DNA from: Candidatus Komeilibacteria bacterium S5_K13
Lineage (GTDB): Bacteria; Patescibacteriota; Patescibacteriia; UBA1558; S5-K13
Length of the DNA: 35,385 nucleotides
Reading direction: 5' to 3'
NCBI GenBank assembly: GCA_019248485.1
Contig: JAEHGL010000012.1
Coordinates: 1-35,385, forward strand
Positions 17,088 to 24,382 of this stretch are shown here, one piece after another (positions within the stretch are counted from its first letter, which is position 1; every line of letters begins with the position of its first letter). The notes beneath the pieces are model-generated. The model was not told where the DNA came from. It saw nothing but the letters and a program-made list of their open reading frames with translations, and ran no database searches. The position numbers and the translations under genes are program-made.

Positions 17088-18142
17088 TGAGCGTTCAAAG
17101 AAGAAATATATTGAACATAAAAATCATCTACTCCATATTGTTTAGCACCCCTTATTACGGTGTCAAAATAATCCTGACTTGGATCTCCGGAACTATCATC
17201 ATTTTCTACTATATAAACCCAAGCGTCAAAATCTCCTAAGGAATTATTTATTTTTACTATTCTTCTTTGATAGGTGCTTGGATAGCCCTCTGCTTGATCT
17301 AATGAATTAAAACAATTTTCATTAATTCTATATAAAACCCCCTTTACTGTTTGACTTGCTGATTCTTTAATATTTGCAAAACCTCTATCATAAAAATAAA
17401 ATACATGATCATTTAAACTAGACCCACTAAATCCAACAAAGTTTCCTTCGCCACAACGAGATCTCATTGTGTCAAAATCCATATTTGATCCATAAGCAAA
17501 ATAAAAAATATTCTTGCCGTCATTGAACTTTTCTCCATTTATTGGGGAATATCCATTTATTACACTTTCTCCATCTTTATAACCATCGTTATCGCTATCT
17601 TGTTGATTTATATCTGATCCATAGGCAGATTCGTAAATATCTAAAAGTCCATCAGAATCTGTATCTAAGAATGCTATTATTGCGGGTTCTTCTACTATTT
17701 TTTCTTCTTCAATAACTAGATCTTGAATTCCTATATTATCGTCTATTATTAGTTCCTCTGGGTTTATAATTTCTGTATTTTTTTGAAATTTATTAGTAAT
17801 CTGACTCATAGCTCCAGTTACAATTCCAAAGATTTTAGCTCTAAACAAAAATATCCCCGCGCCAATCGCTATTATAATAATTAAAATTATTAATATTTTT
17901 ATAGAAAACCTTTTTTTTGATCCACTATTAGCAGCACCTTTGATAACATTGTTAGTTTCAAATTTTTTTATACTCTCTATGTATGACTTTCTTTCTAGGT
18001 CTGGGTTAATATTTATTGTTGGAGATGGTTGTGGGGGAGTCAAATTTGGAGTATTGACTGGAGTATTAACCTGTAAATTATTTTGATTTATTTTGACTTC
18101 TAAATCTTCAAACATATTTTTGTTTTTTCCAGTCGAATGCAC
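17084..18142 (-). CDS. Membrane-anchored protein with calcium-loop segment and GGCT-like domain
   Basis: A disordered Asn/Pro-rich N-terminus leads to one membrane helix (~80-102) after a basic stretch, so the C-terminal part should be outside the cytoplasm. Residues ~155-190 carry thrombospondin-3/EF-like loops (DTDSDGLLDIYE, QDSDNDGYKDGE) that usually bind calcium. From ~212 comes a gamma-glutamylcyclotransferase-like fold: YFAYGSNM with the substrate loop YGSN at 217-220, and LDQAEGYPSTYQRR with the likely catalytic Glu285. GGCT proteins are normally cytoplasmic, so this arrangement is unusual. The 352-residue length assumes a GTG start at 18142. An ATG nine codons downstream (18115, MFEDLEV) is an equally good or better start. 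It overlaps nth. Substrate unknown. Confidence 0.75.
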   Translation of the reverse strand: MHSTGKNKNMFEDLEVKINQNNLQVNTPVNTPNLTPPQPSPTININPDLERKSYIESIKKFETNNVIKGAANSGSKKRFSIKILIILIIIIAIGAGIFLFRAKIFGIVTGAMSQITNKFQKNTEIINPEELIIDDNIGIQDLVIEEEKIVEEPAIIAFLDTDSDGLLDIYESAYGSDINQQDSDNDGYKDGESVINGYSPINGEKFNDGKNIFYFAYGSNMDFDTMRSRCGEGNFVGFSGSSLNDHVFYFYDRGFANIKESASQTVKGVLYRINENCFNSLDQAEGYPSTYQRRIVKINNSLGDFDAWVYIVENDDSSGDPSQDYFDTVIRGAKQYGVDDFYVQYISSLNAQ

Positions 18143-18144
18143 AC

Positions 18145-18164
18145 CATGACGGCATACCGTGGAC
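18145..18164. repeat. Small hairpin between the desulfoferrodoxin and GGCT-like genes
   Basis: ACGG-tatg-CCGT (minus strand) with CCA/TGG flanks pairs across 18145-18164. No T-run follows on either strand. It sits just upstream of the uncertain GTG start of the GGCT-like gene and may mark untranslated leader, favouring the later ATG. Confidence 0.4.
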
Positions 18165-18175
18165 TGGATAAATTA

Positions 18176-18556
18176 TTATTTACTTATCCAAAGTCCGTGA
18201 ACGTTACAATAAACACGGGCTGTTATCTTATCATGTTTTATATAAAAATCCGCCTCTGGCTTGTCAGTAGGACTCAAAAATTTCTTTCCTGACTTTCCAT
18301 CTTCGCTATTTATCTCAATCCACTCTATAAAATGTGCTTCTTCCATTGGATGTTCAACTGATCCGACTTTTATTCTATATCCAAAATCTGTTTTTTCTAT
18401 TATTGGAACATGTTTTTCGCTCCCCGTATCTTCTGATTTTTCATTTTCTAATCTCATAGCTTGACCACAACAAACAAGCGACTCTGCTCCAATGTTTAAT
18501 ACTTCTACAATATTTCCACATATATCACATTTATATATTTCTTTTTTCTTGGTCAT
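18176..18556 (-). CDS. dfx: Desulfoferrodoxin (superoxide reductase)
   Basis: It reduces superoxide to hydrogen peroxide without making oxygen, a typical defence of anaerobes. The 126-residue protein has both iron sites. The desulforedoxin-like center I uses Cys10, Cys13, Cys29 and Cys30. The catalytic center II is made of His49, His69, His75, His120 and Cys117 ([29 protein letters not shown]), with Glu47 as the expected sixth ligand. It lies downstream of rubrerythrin, which can remove the peroxide formed. The two are separated by an 82-base gap with GGTTAG-type repeats. Confidence 0.95.
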   Translation of the reverse strand: MTKKKEIYKCDICGNIVEVLNIGAESLVCCGQAMRLENEKSEDTGSEKHVPIIEKTDFGYRIKVGSVEHPMEEAHFIEWIEINSEDGKSGKKFLSPTDKPEADFYIKHDKITARVYCNVHGLWISK

Positions 18557-18567
18557 ATATTTTAGTT

Positions 18568-18636
18568 GGTTAGGGGGTTAGTGGGTTAGGTGGCAAAGAT
18601 TCTCTAATCATCTAATCCCTCCAATTATCTGATTTT
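18568..18636. repeat. GGTTAG words followed by CTAATC words
   Basis: The gap between desulfoferrodoxin and rubrerythrin begins with GGTTAG-GGGGTTAG-TGGGTTAG-G (18568-18590) and continues with the near-complementary words CTAATC, CTAATCCC and relatives (18604-18625). The two halves could fold on each other. No open frame or T-run terminator is present. Confidence 0.6.
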
Positions 18637-18638
18637 AA

Positions 18639-19202
18639 TTATTTAACTTCAAAATATGCTTTTGGATGTTTGCATGCTGGACATTCCTCTGGTGCGCTAT
18701 TTGCTTCGTGAATATATCCACAATTTCTACATACCCAATAAACTTTTTCAATTCTTACAAATGTAGTATTATTCTCCAAATTTTCCAAGAACTTTTTATA
18801 CCTTGCTTCGTGATTTGCCTCAGCCACTGCTATAGCACGAAGTCTTGCAGCAATATCAGAAAATCCTTCTTTCTCTGCGATTTCTGCAAACTCAGGATAC
18901 ATAGATGTGTATTCATGATTTTCTCCTGCCATTGCAGATTTTAGATTTGCTACTGTATCTCCAAGCACTGTCCCGCATTCTGAGTCTACTTTTATTGTTT
19001 CTCCGCTATTAGAATTAAGTTCGTTAATAAATTTCATAAGAACCTTTGCATGTTCTTTTTCTTGATCTGCAGTAAGGGCAAAATTTGCAGAGATTTCTTC
19101 ATAACCCTCTTTTTTTGCAATACTTGCATAATAAGTATATCTATTTCTTGCTTGACTCTCGCCTATAAATGCCCTTGCTAGGTTTTTAATTGTTTCATTC
19201 AT
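18639..19202 (-). CDS. rbr: Rubrerythrin
   Basis: A non-haem di-iron peroxidase that removes hydrogen peroxide in anaerobes and microaerophiles. The 187-residue two-domain form is complete. The N-terminal ferritin-like four-helix bundle has the iron-ligand patterns FIGESQARNRY, DQEKEHAK, MAGENHEY and EANHEARY. The C-terminal rubredoxin domain has Cys158, Cys161, Cys174 and Cys177 (CRNCGYIH...CPAC). It is the first gene of the minus-strand group that includes desulfoferrodoxin. Its promoter -10 is visible 29 bases upstream, and there is no Shine-Dalgarno. Confidence 0.96.
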   Translation of the reverse strand: MNETIKNLARAFIGESQARNRYTYYASIAKKEGYEEISANFALTADQEKEHAKVLMKFINELNSNSGETIKVDSECGTVLGDTVANLKSAMAGENHEYTSMYPEFAEIAEKEGFSDIAARLRAIAVAEANHEARYKKFLENLENNTTFVRIEKVYWVCRNCGYIHEANSAPEECPACKHPKAYFEVK

Positions 19203-19230
19203 AAAATTATTATTAATTGTTAACTATTTA

Positions 19231-19236
19231 ATTATA
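19231..19236 (-). promoter_or_regulatory. -10 box for rubrerythrin
   Basis: A perfect TATAAT on the minus strand lies 29-34 bases upstream of the rubrerythrin ATG, inside TTATAGTATAATTAAATAG. The -35 position is only T-rich, without a good TTGACA. Confidence 0.5.
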
Positions 19237-19267
19237 CTATAAAAATCTAGAAACAAAAAACAGATTT

Positions 19268-19298
19268 CGACCCTCAGGGTCGCCAACCCTCAGGGTCG
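19268..19298. repeat. Tandem palindromic CCCTCAGGG hairpins between rbr and recG
   Basis: Two copies of ACCCTCAGGGTCG (19270-19282 and 19286-19298) lie 16 bases apart. Each is self-complementary (CGACCC-tca-GGGTCG), so either single hairpins or one joint structure can form. They are far more GC-rich than the surroundings and lie between the two divergent promoters, which suggests a boundary or regulatory role. This is not proven. Confidence 0.65.
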
Positions 19299-19302
19299 AT
19301 GA

Positions 19303-19308
19303 TATAAT
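19303..19308 (+). promoter_or_regulatory. Possible -10 box for recG
   Basis: TATAAT on the plus strand, 65 bases before the recG ATG and just after the CCCTCAGGG hairpins. There is no matching -35, so the assignment rests on the hexamer and position only. Confidence 0.35.
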
Positions 19309-19372
19309 TAATTTAGTTAGACGTATCTTTAAGCACCAGTATTAAACAATATCCACTCAAAAAACAAATCAC

Positions 19373-21451
19373 ATGGATTTAAACACAACCCTCGATCAAG
19401 TATACGGAATTGGTCCAAATATTTATAAACGACTCCAAAAGCTGGGTCTGAACACGGCCAAAGATGCTATCTTTTATTATCCATTTCGCTATGAGGATTT
19501 TTCAAACATCAAACAAATTAGTGAGCTCGTTGATGGTGAGACAACAACCATACGAGGTAAAATAATACTTTTAAACAACAAACGCTCCCCTCGCAAAAAA
19601 ATGAATCTTACCGAAGCGCTTATCGAAGACGACTCAGGTCAAATTCAAATTATTTGGTTCAACCAACCATTCATAAAAAACAATTTATCAGTTGGAGAAG
19701 AAATATACTTATCAGGAACTATAAAGAATTCCCTAATGGGACTTTCAATGACAAATCCGAGCTATGAAAAAACCCTCAGAGACACAACTCACACTGCTAG
19801 AATAGTTCCAATATACCCTACGACAGAAAATCTTACTCAAAAACAAATTAGATACATAATAAAAAAATGTCTTCCAGTAAGCTACATAATAGAAGATACT
19901 CTAGTAAAAGAAATTATTGAACAAGAAAATTTAATATGCCTAGGAGATGCGATAAGGCAGATTCACTTTCCAGATAATGAAGAATCTCTACAAAAAGCCA
20001 GAGAAAGATTATCTTTTGATGAAGTTTTTTATTTGCTGTGCCTTTCAAAGGCAATAAAAAATGAAAATCAAAAAAACACAGCACCCATAATAAAGTTCCG
20101 AGAAGAAAAAATCAAAAAATTTGTAGATAATCTCCCATTTGAACTTACAAAATCACAAAAAATATCTGCCTGGGACATTTTCAAAGATCTAGAAAAAAAT
20201 ATTCCAATGAATAGATTACTCGAAGGTGATGTTGGAAGCGGAAAAACAATTGTTGCTATAATGGCATCATATAATACTATTTTAAATGAGCATCAAGCCA
20301 TATTTATGGCGCCAACTCAGATATTAGCGAAACAACATTTCGAAAAAATTATTCAGATTTTTGAGAATTCTAACATTTCAATCTGTCTTTTTACAAACAA
20401 AGAACGACTTATATACAATGGCAAAAATAAAATTGCAAAAACATTTAGCAAGGCAAAAATAATTAACGAAATAAAAACTGGTAACATAAACATAATAATA
20501 GGAACTCATTCTGTCATAGGAAAGGATGTGGAATTTCCTCACCTTGGCCTCGTAATAGTAGATGAACAACACAGATTTGGAGTTCGACAACGTCATGAAC
20601 TTATAGAGCGAACCAAAGATATCTCTCCTCATTTTTTGAGTATGACAGCAACTCCAATTCCTAGATCACTTGCTCTAACAATTTATGGCGACTTGGATAT
20701 TTCTAGAATCACAGAAAAACCACTGGGACGACAAAAAACCATCACAAAACTTGTTTCAAATAAAAACAGGTCTCGTGCTTATGAATTTATTTATAACCAA
20801 ATTGAAAAAGGTCGCCAGGCCTTTGTAATATGTCCGCTTATAAATGACTCTGATAAACTTGGAGTGAAATCCGTGCTAAGTGAATATGAAAAATTGAATA
20901 ATGATATTTTTCCTAATTTAGACATCAAATTCCTCCATGGCAAAATGAAAGAGAGCGAAAAAAATGAAATACTAAAAAATTTTGCAAATAATAAAACAAA
21001 AATATTAGTTTCCACATCTGTAATTGAGGTGGGTATTGATTATCCAAATGCCAGCATAATGATGATAGAAGGCGCAGATAGATTTGGACTCGCATCACTT
21101 CACCAATTTAGAGGAAGAGTTGGTAGAGGAACTCATCAATCTTATTGCTTTTTGTTTACAGACAATTATTCCAAAAAAACCATAGACCGACTAGAGATCC
21201 TTGAATCAACTGATGATGGATTTAAACTTTCTGAATTTGATCTAAAAACTCGTGGAAGCGGAGATTTATATGGAAATGTACAATCAGGTTTCCTTAGTCA
21301 AATAAAAATTGCTGACTTGTCTGATTTTGAACTAATAAAAAAAGCCCAGAAATGGACTAATGAAATTTTCTTGAGCGATCCAGAACTTACAAACCACAAA
21401 GAGTTAAAAGATAAACTTAGCGAGTTTATAAAAAACGTACACCTGGAATAG
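19373..21451 (+). CDS. recG: ATP-dependent DNA helicase RecG
   Basis: RecG drives branch migration and fork reversal during recombination and replication restart. The 692-residue protein is full length. The N-terminal wedge/OB region includes RGKIILL and IWFNQPF. The helicase motor has Walker A GDVGSGKT at 285-292, the DEQH box at 397-400 followed by RFGVRQR, and SMTATPIPRSLALTIYGDLD. The family's RGRVGRG motif VI and a C-terminal region with LKTRGSGDLYG follow. It is one of only two full genes on the plus strand, read away from rubrerythrin. The ATG is the first in frame and has no Shine-Dalgarno. Confidence 0.97.
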   Translation: MDLNTTLDQVYGIGPNIYKRLQKLGLNTAKDAIFYYPFRYEDFSNIKQISELVDGETTTIRGKIILLNNKRSPRKKMNLTEALIEDDSGQIQIIWFNQPFIKNNLSVGEEIYLSGTIKNSLMGLSMTNPSYEKTLRDTTHTARIVPIYPTTENLTQKQIRYIIKKCLPVSYIIEDTLVKEIIEQENLICLGDAIRQIHFPDNEESLQKARERLSFDEVFYLLCLSKAIKNENQKNTAPIIKFREEKIKKFVDNLPFELTKSQKISAWDIFKDLEKNIPMNRLLEGDVGSGKTIVAIMASYNTILNEHQAIFMAPTQILAKQHFEKIIQIFENSNISICLFTNKERLIYNGKNKIAKTFSKAKIINEIKTGNINIIIGTHSVIGKDVEFPHLGLVIVDEQHRFGVRQRHELIERTKDISPHFLSMTATPIPRSLALTIYGDLDISRITEKPLGRQKTITKLVSNKNRSRAYEFIYNQIEKGRQAFVICPLINDSDKLGVKSVLSEYEKLNNDIFPNLDIKFLHGKMKESEKNEILKNFANNKTKILVSTSVIEVGIDYPNASIMMIEGADRFGLASLHQFRGRVGRGTHQSYCFLFTDNYSKKTIDRLEILESTDDGFKLSEFDLKTRGSGDLYGNVQSGFLSQIKIADLSDFELIKKAQKWTNEIFLSDPELTNHKELKDKLSEFIKNVHLE

Positions 21452-21571
21452 TGCTAAATACAAAATCCTAAATTAAAAATACGGAACAAATTCTAATATA
21501 CAAATCCCAAAATTCAAACGCTGATTTATATTATGATATTATTAATAAGGCATATATCACTTTATTTATTT

Positions 21572-21699
21572 GCGAGCTTATAAAAATTTTATTAAATTTG
21601 AATGTAGTCAAGCGTTAAAAAACTTCAAGTTACCGATAGGTAACATTTGAAGTTTTAGCTTGACGAAATGATAAATTTTAAAATTTTTATCTGGCTCGC
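21572..21699. repeat. 128-base imperfect palindrome
   Basis: All paired blocks share one centre at 21635.5. The outermost pair is GCGAGC (21572-21577) with GCTCGC (21694-21699). Inside these come AT-rich arms with a common AAAATTTTTAT block, then GTCAAGC (21607-21613) with GCTTGAC (21658-21664). The core is TTCAA-GTTACC, loop GATA, GGTAAC-AT-TTGAA. Such a nested structure could be an RNA hairpin at the convergent 3' ends, or a small non-coding mobile element. No flanking target duplication was recognised. Confidence 0.75.
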
Positions 21700-21709
21700 G
21701 ACTTTTAGG

Positions 21710-21737
21710 TTTCACCCTTTTCTAGAAAAGGGTGAAA
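21710..21737. repeat. 28-base perfect palindrome
   Basis: Arms TTTCACCCTTTTCT and AGAAAAGGGTGAAA are exact complements centred on CTAG, with no mismatch. It lies ten bases after the 128-base palindrome. The T-rich tract on the minus strand comes before it instead of after it, so it is not a standard terminator. It could be a dimer binding site or part of a palindromic element. Confidence 0.8.
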
Positions 21738-21808
21738 AAAGAAAAGATCCACATATACAAAATCTATCATCAAAAAATCCTATTTCGTGTTATATGTCTA
21801 AATTCTAA

Positions 21809-23146
21809 TTAAACCAAAAACTTTTTTAACTCTTCAATATTTTTTACAAACTCTAAATTCACACCTTTTATTTCTATACTTTTTTCAAAACTTGGAATAA
21901 TTGCGTTTTTAAATCCCAAAGAAATTATTTCTTTTATTCTTTCTTTTGTTTTTGGCACTGAACGAATTTCTCCGCTAAGTCCCACTTCTCCAAAAACAAT
22001 TGTATTATCTTGAACTTTTTTGTCATAATACGCAGACATTATAGACATACAAACTGCCAAATCAAGAGACCTGTCACTGACACTAAATCCACCCGTTAAA
22101 TTAATATACACATCATAAGCACCGAGATTTAAGTTTGTTTTACTAGACAAAACCGCAAGCAATAATTCCAATCTTTTTTGATCATAGCCACTTGTTGCAC
22201 GTTTTGGATATCCAAAATTTGTTTTTGTTACAAGTGCCTGAAGCTCCAACATCAAAACCTGAGTCCCCTCCATAATAGCTGTTATTGCAGTTCCTTTTGC
22301 ATCTTTGCTAATAGAAGATAAATAAATTTTTGATGGATTTAACACCTCTTGAAATCCGGTCTTTGTCATTTCCAATATTGCTGTTTCATCAGTAGAGCCA
22401 AATCTATTTTTCACAGCACGAAGTATTCTAAATCTATGCAACCTATCCCCCTCTAAATTCAACACACAATCAACCAAGTGCTCCATTGTCTTTGGTCCAG
22501 CCAAATCGCCTGATTTATTTACATGACTTATGATGAGAGTTGCCATATTAAACTTTCTCGTTATTTCCATGAGCTTTACAGTACACGCCCTTACCTGAGA
22601 TATTCCACCGGCCTCACCCTCCACCTCATTACTATAAAGTGTTTGAATAGAATCAATTATAAGAAATTCTGGTTTTAATTTTAAAATTGCACCAATAATT
22701 ATTTCTATGTTATTTTCTGAAACAAATTTTAAATTATTAATTTTTATTCCCAATCTATCAAAACGAGATTTAACAGAGCTAGAATTTTCTTCACCAGAAA
22801 TATAAAGTGTATTTAATTTCTCATTTATAAGTTGAGAAATAATTGTCGATTTTCCAATCCCCGGCTCTCCACCTAGCAAAATCAAAGAAGAAGGGGTCAG
22901 TCCCCCGCCGATAACTTTATCAAAACAAGAAAAACCTGTTTTTAATTTATGTATTTCTATGTTCTTTATTTTTGATAAATCAACAAAATCGACTTTGACA
23001 CTTTTCAGTTCTTCTACTTTTTTGTCTTTTTGATTTTCAATTATTGATTCTTTGTCTAGCGTTCCCCAAGCGCCACACTCAAGACATTTTCCAGACCATT
23101 TTGGAAATTGTGCACCACATTTTGAACAAGAATATACTATTTTCAT
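21809..23146 (-). CDS. radA: DNA repair protein RadA (Sms)
   Basis: RadA is a RecA-like branch-migration motor used in recombinational repair. Its 445 residues show all parts. The N-terminal C4 zinc finger has Cys7, Cys10, Cys21 and Cys24. Walker A GGEPGIGKST is at 91-100, and the RadA-specific KNRFG is at 245-249. The C-terminal Lon-like domain has the expected SGYDQKRLELLLAVL and GEVGLSGEIR segments. It starts four bases after the amidase-fusion gene, so it is probably the tail of the T4SS transcription unit, though its function is unrelated. It converges on recG across the palindromic gap. Confidence 0.96.
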   Translation of the reverse strand: MKIVYSCSKCGAQFPKWSGKCLECGAWGTLDKESIIENQKDKKVEELKSVKVDFVDLSKIKNIEIHKLKTGFSCFDKVIGGGLTPSSLILLGGEPGIGKSTIISQLINEKLNTLYISGEENSSSVKSRFDRLGIKINNLKFVSENNIEIIIGAILKLKPEFLIIDSIQTLYSNEVEGEAGGISQVRACTVKLMEITRKFNMATLIISHVNKSGDLAGPKTMEHLVDCVLNLEGDRLHRFRILRAVKNRFGSTDETAILEMTKTGFQEVLNPSKIYLSSISKDAKGTAITAIMEGTQVLMLELQALVTKTNFGYPKRATSGYDQKRLELLLAVLSSKTNLNLGAYDVYINLTGGFSVSDRSLDLAVCMSIMSAYYDKKVQDNTIVFGEVGLSGEIRSVPKTKERIKEIISLGFKNAIIPSFEKSIEIKGVNLEFVKNIEELKKFLV

Positions 23147-23150
23147 TTTA

Positions 23151-24380
23151 TTAATTTATTTGCGCTCTAATTTCATTCATATTGATACATGGACACGCCT
23201 TTGCCGCTCCCAATTCTGAATGCCCCAAAACCCTTTCTTTTGGAATATTATATTTACTCTGCAAATCCTTAATATGACTTATTAAAGTATTAAGTTGAGC
23301 CTGAGTAATTGTTTCTTGAGCTACTGCATTCCTCAAAGATTGATTTATAGGAGGAGTTCTTTGAGCACAACCAGAATAGGATATTCCAATACTATTACTA
23401 TTAAAAACCTTACCTGAGTTTACTCCAACACCATTACTTGTTGTGTGAGCGCCCCTTTTCATCTCTCCTCTACCAATTACCCAAGAACCATTGCGCTCTA
23501 TATAAAAGTTATATCCTATTCCCGACCAACCACTTTTTTTATGAAACGCATCAACCTCATTCCTTGTAGCAATACCAGCTGCTGTATGAATAATAATATA
23601 TTCAGTTTTTGTTCTATTTTCTCCCTTAAAATCATTAGCTTTCTCAATGCTGCTACCCTCTGCGAGCTCAACTGGAGTTATAGTATCCAATTTTATCTCT
23701 TTCATTATCACAAGATCTTCATTTACAGTGCTAAGAATCAAAAACGTTGCAAAAACGAGAAACATTCCTGTAATAGAATTTATCATCTGATTTTTTGCCT
23801 CTGTAATCTTTGATTGATTTCCACCAGCAGAAACCCATTTAAATCCCGCGATACTTACAAAAATCACAGCCAAAACACCTGACGCATAAAGCAAATAATG
23901 AAATAGTGCAAAAATAAATTTTCCAAACAAATACCCGTCAACAGTAATAGGCCCAGAAAATCCAGGAAAACCAACCTCGGGAGTAAAAATTAACGGTTTT
24001 GAAGGCTCTGACACAAACAATGATTGTGCGCTTATTGTAGTGTCTGTTTCATTATTTTTTATTGAACATGTCAAGCCATAATAATGATCCAACGCAGATA
24101 AAGCAGTCTGTTGTTGTATTGCAGTCCAACGATCCCATCGTGTAACATATTCTTTAATTTTTACAGCAAAGGCGTCTTTATATGTTTGAGGAATTTGTTC
24201 TAACCCACTTATAATATCTCCATTCAAAGATACTGTCATTGGCTCATAGTTAATACAACTTACCGTATAAGTTTTGGCCTGAGTTATTGCACATACTGAA
24301 TTATTAAAAGAAAACATAAATACAAAAAATAATACGGAGAAATAAATAAAAAATATTTTTGATAATCTAAATTTTTTCAT
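23151..24380 (-). CDS. VirB2/TrbC-like membrane module fused to a peptidoglycan amidase
   Basis: An export signal (~1-32) is followed by a ~110-residue exported region. Two hydrophobic helices (~151-175 and ~199-220) bracket GFKWVSAGGNQSKITEAKNQ, the pattern of VirB2/TrbC-like pilin-type proteins found in CPR T4SS loci. Residues ~253-409 form an Amidase_2 (T7 lysozyme/AmpD-like) domain. The zinc ligands are His265 (IIIHTAAG), His387 (VLGHSELG) and Cys396 (KACPC). Such enzymes cut the bond between N-acetylmuramic acid and L-alanine. The fusion would place a wall-cutting enzyme on a T4SS membrane component, a job usually given to a separate VirB1-type protein. It lies between the Dsb-like gene (2-base gap) and radA. 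Confidence 0.82.
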   Translation of the reverse strand: MKKFRLSKIFFIYFSVLFFVFMFSFNNSVCAITQAKTYTVSCINYEPMTVSLNGDIISGLEQIPQTYKDAFAVKIKEYVTRWDRWTAIQQQTALSALDHYYGLTCSIKNNETDTTISAQSLFVSEPSKPLIFTPEVGFPGFSGPITVDGYLFGKFIFALFHYLLYASGVLAVIFVSIAGFKWVSAGGNQSKITEAKNQMINSITGMFLVFATFLILSTVNEDLVIMKEIKLDTITPVELAEGSSIEKANDFKGENRTKTEYIIIHTAAGIATRNEVDAFHKKSGWSGIGYNFYIERNGSWVIGRGEMKRGAHTTSNGVGVNSGKVFNSNSIGISYSGCAQRTPPINQSLRNAVAQETITQAQLNTLISHIKDLQSKYNIPKERVLGHSELGAAKACPCINMNEIRAQIN

Positions 24381-24382
24381 AC

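Larger units (their letters stand above)
21452..21808. other. Gene-free region between recG and radA
   Basis: This 357-base gap separates two convergent genes and holds no credible open frame. It starts with decayed AT-rich words (repeated aaatcctaaatt / aaattctaat forms, ~21457-21522). It then has a 128-base imperfect palindrome and a 28-base perfect palindrome, and ends with similar words (ctaaattctaatt) just before the radA stop. A convergent-terminator function is expected by position, but no classic hairpin plus T-run was found. Confidence 0.7.

Noticed and set aside
18568-18636. Possible CRISPR array or remnant
   Set aside because: Units are 6-8 bases with no spacers of constant length and no cas genes nearby.
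21710-21737. Palindrome as the recG terminator
   Set aside because: No T-run follows on the plus strand; A-rich sequence follows instead. Factor-independent termination is not supported.
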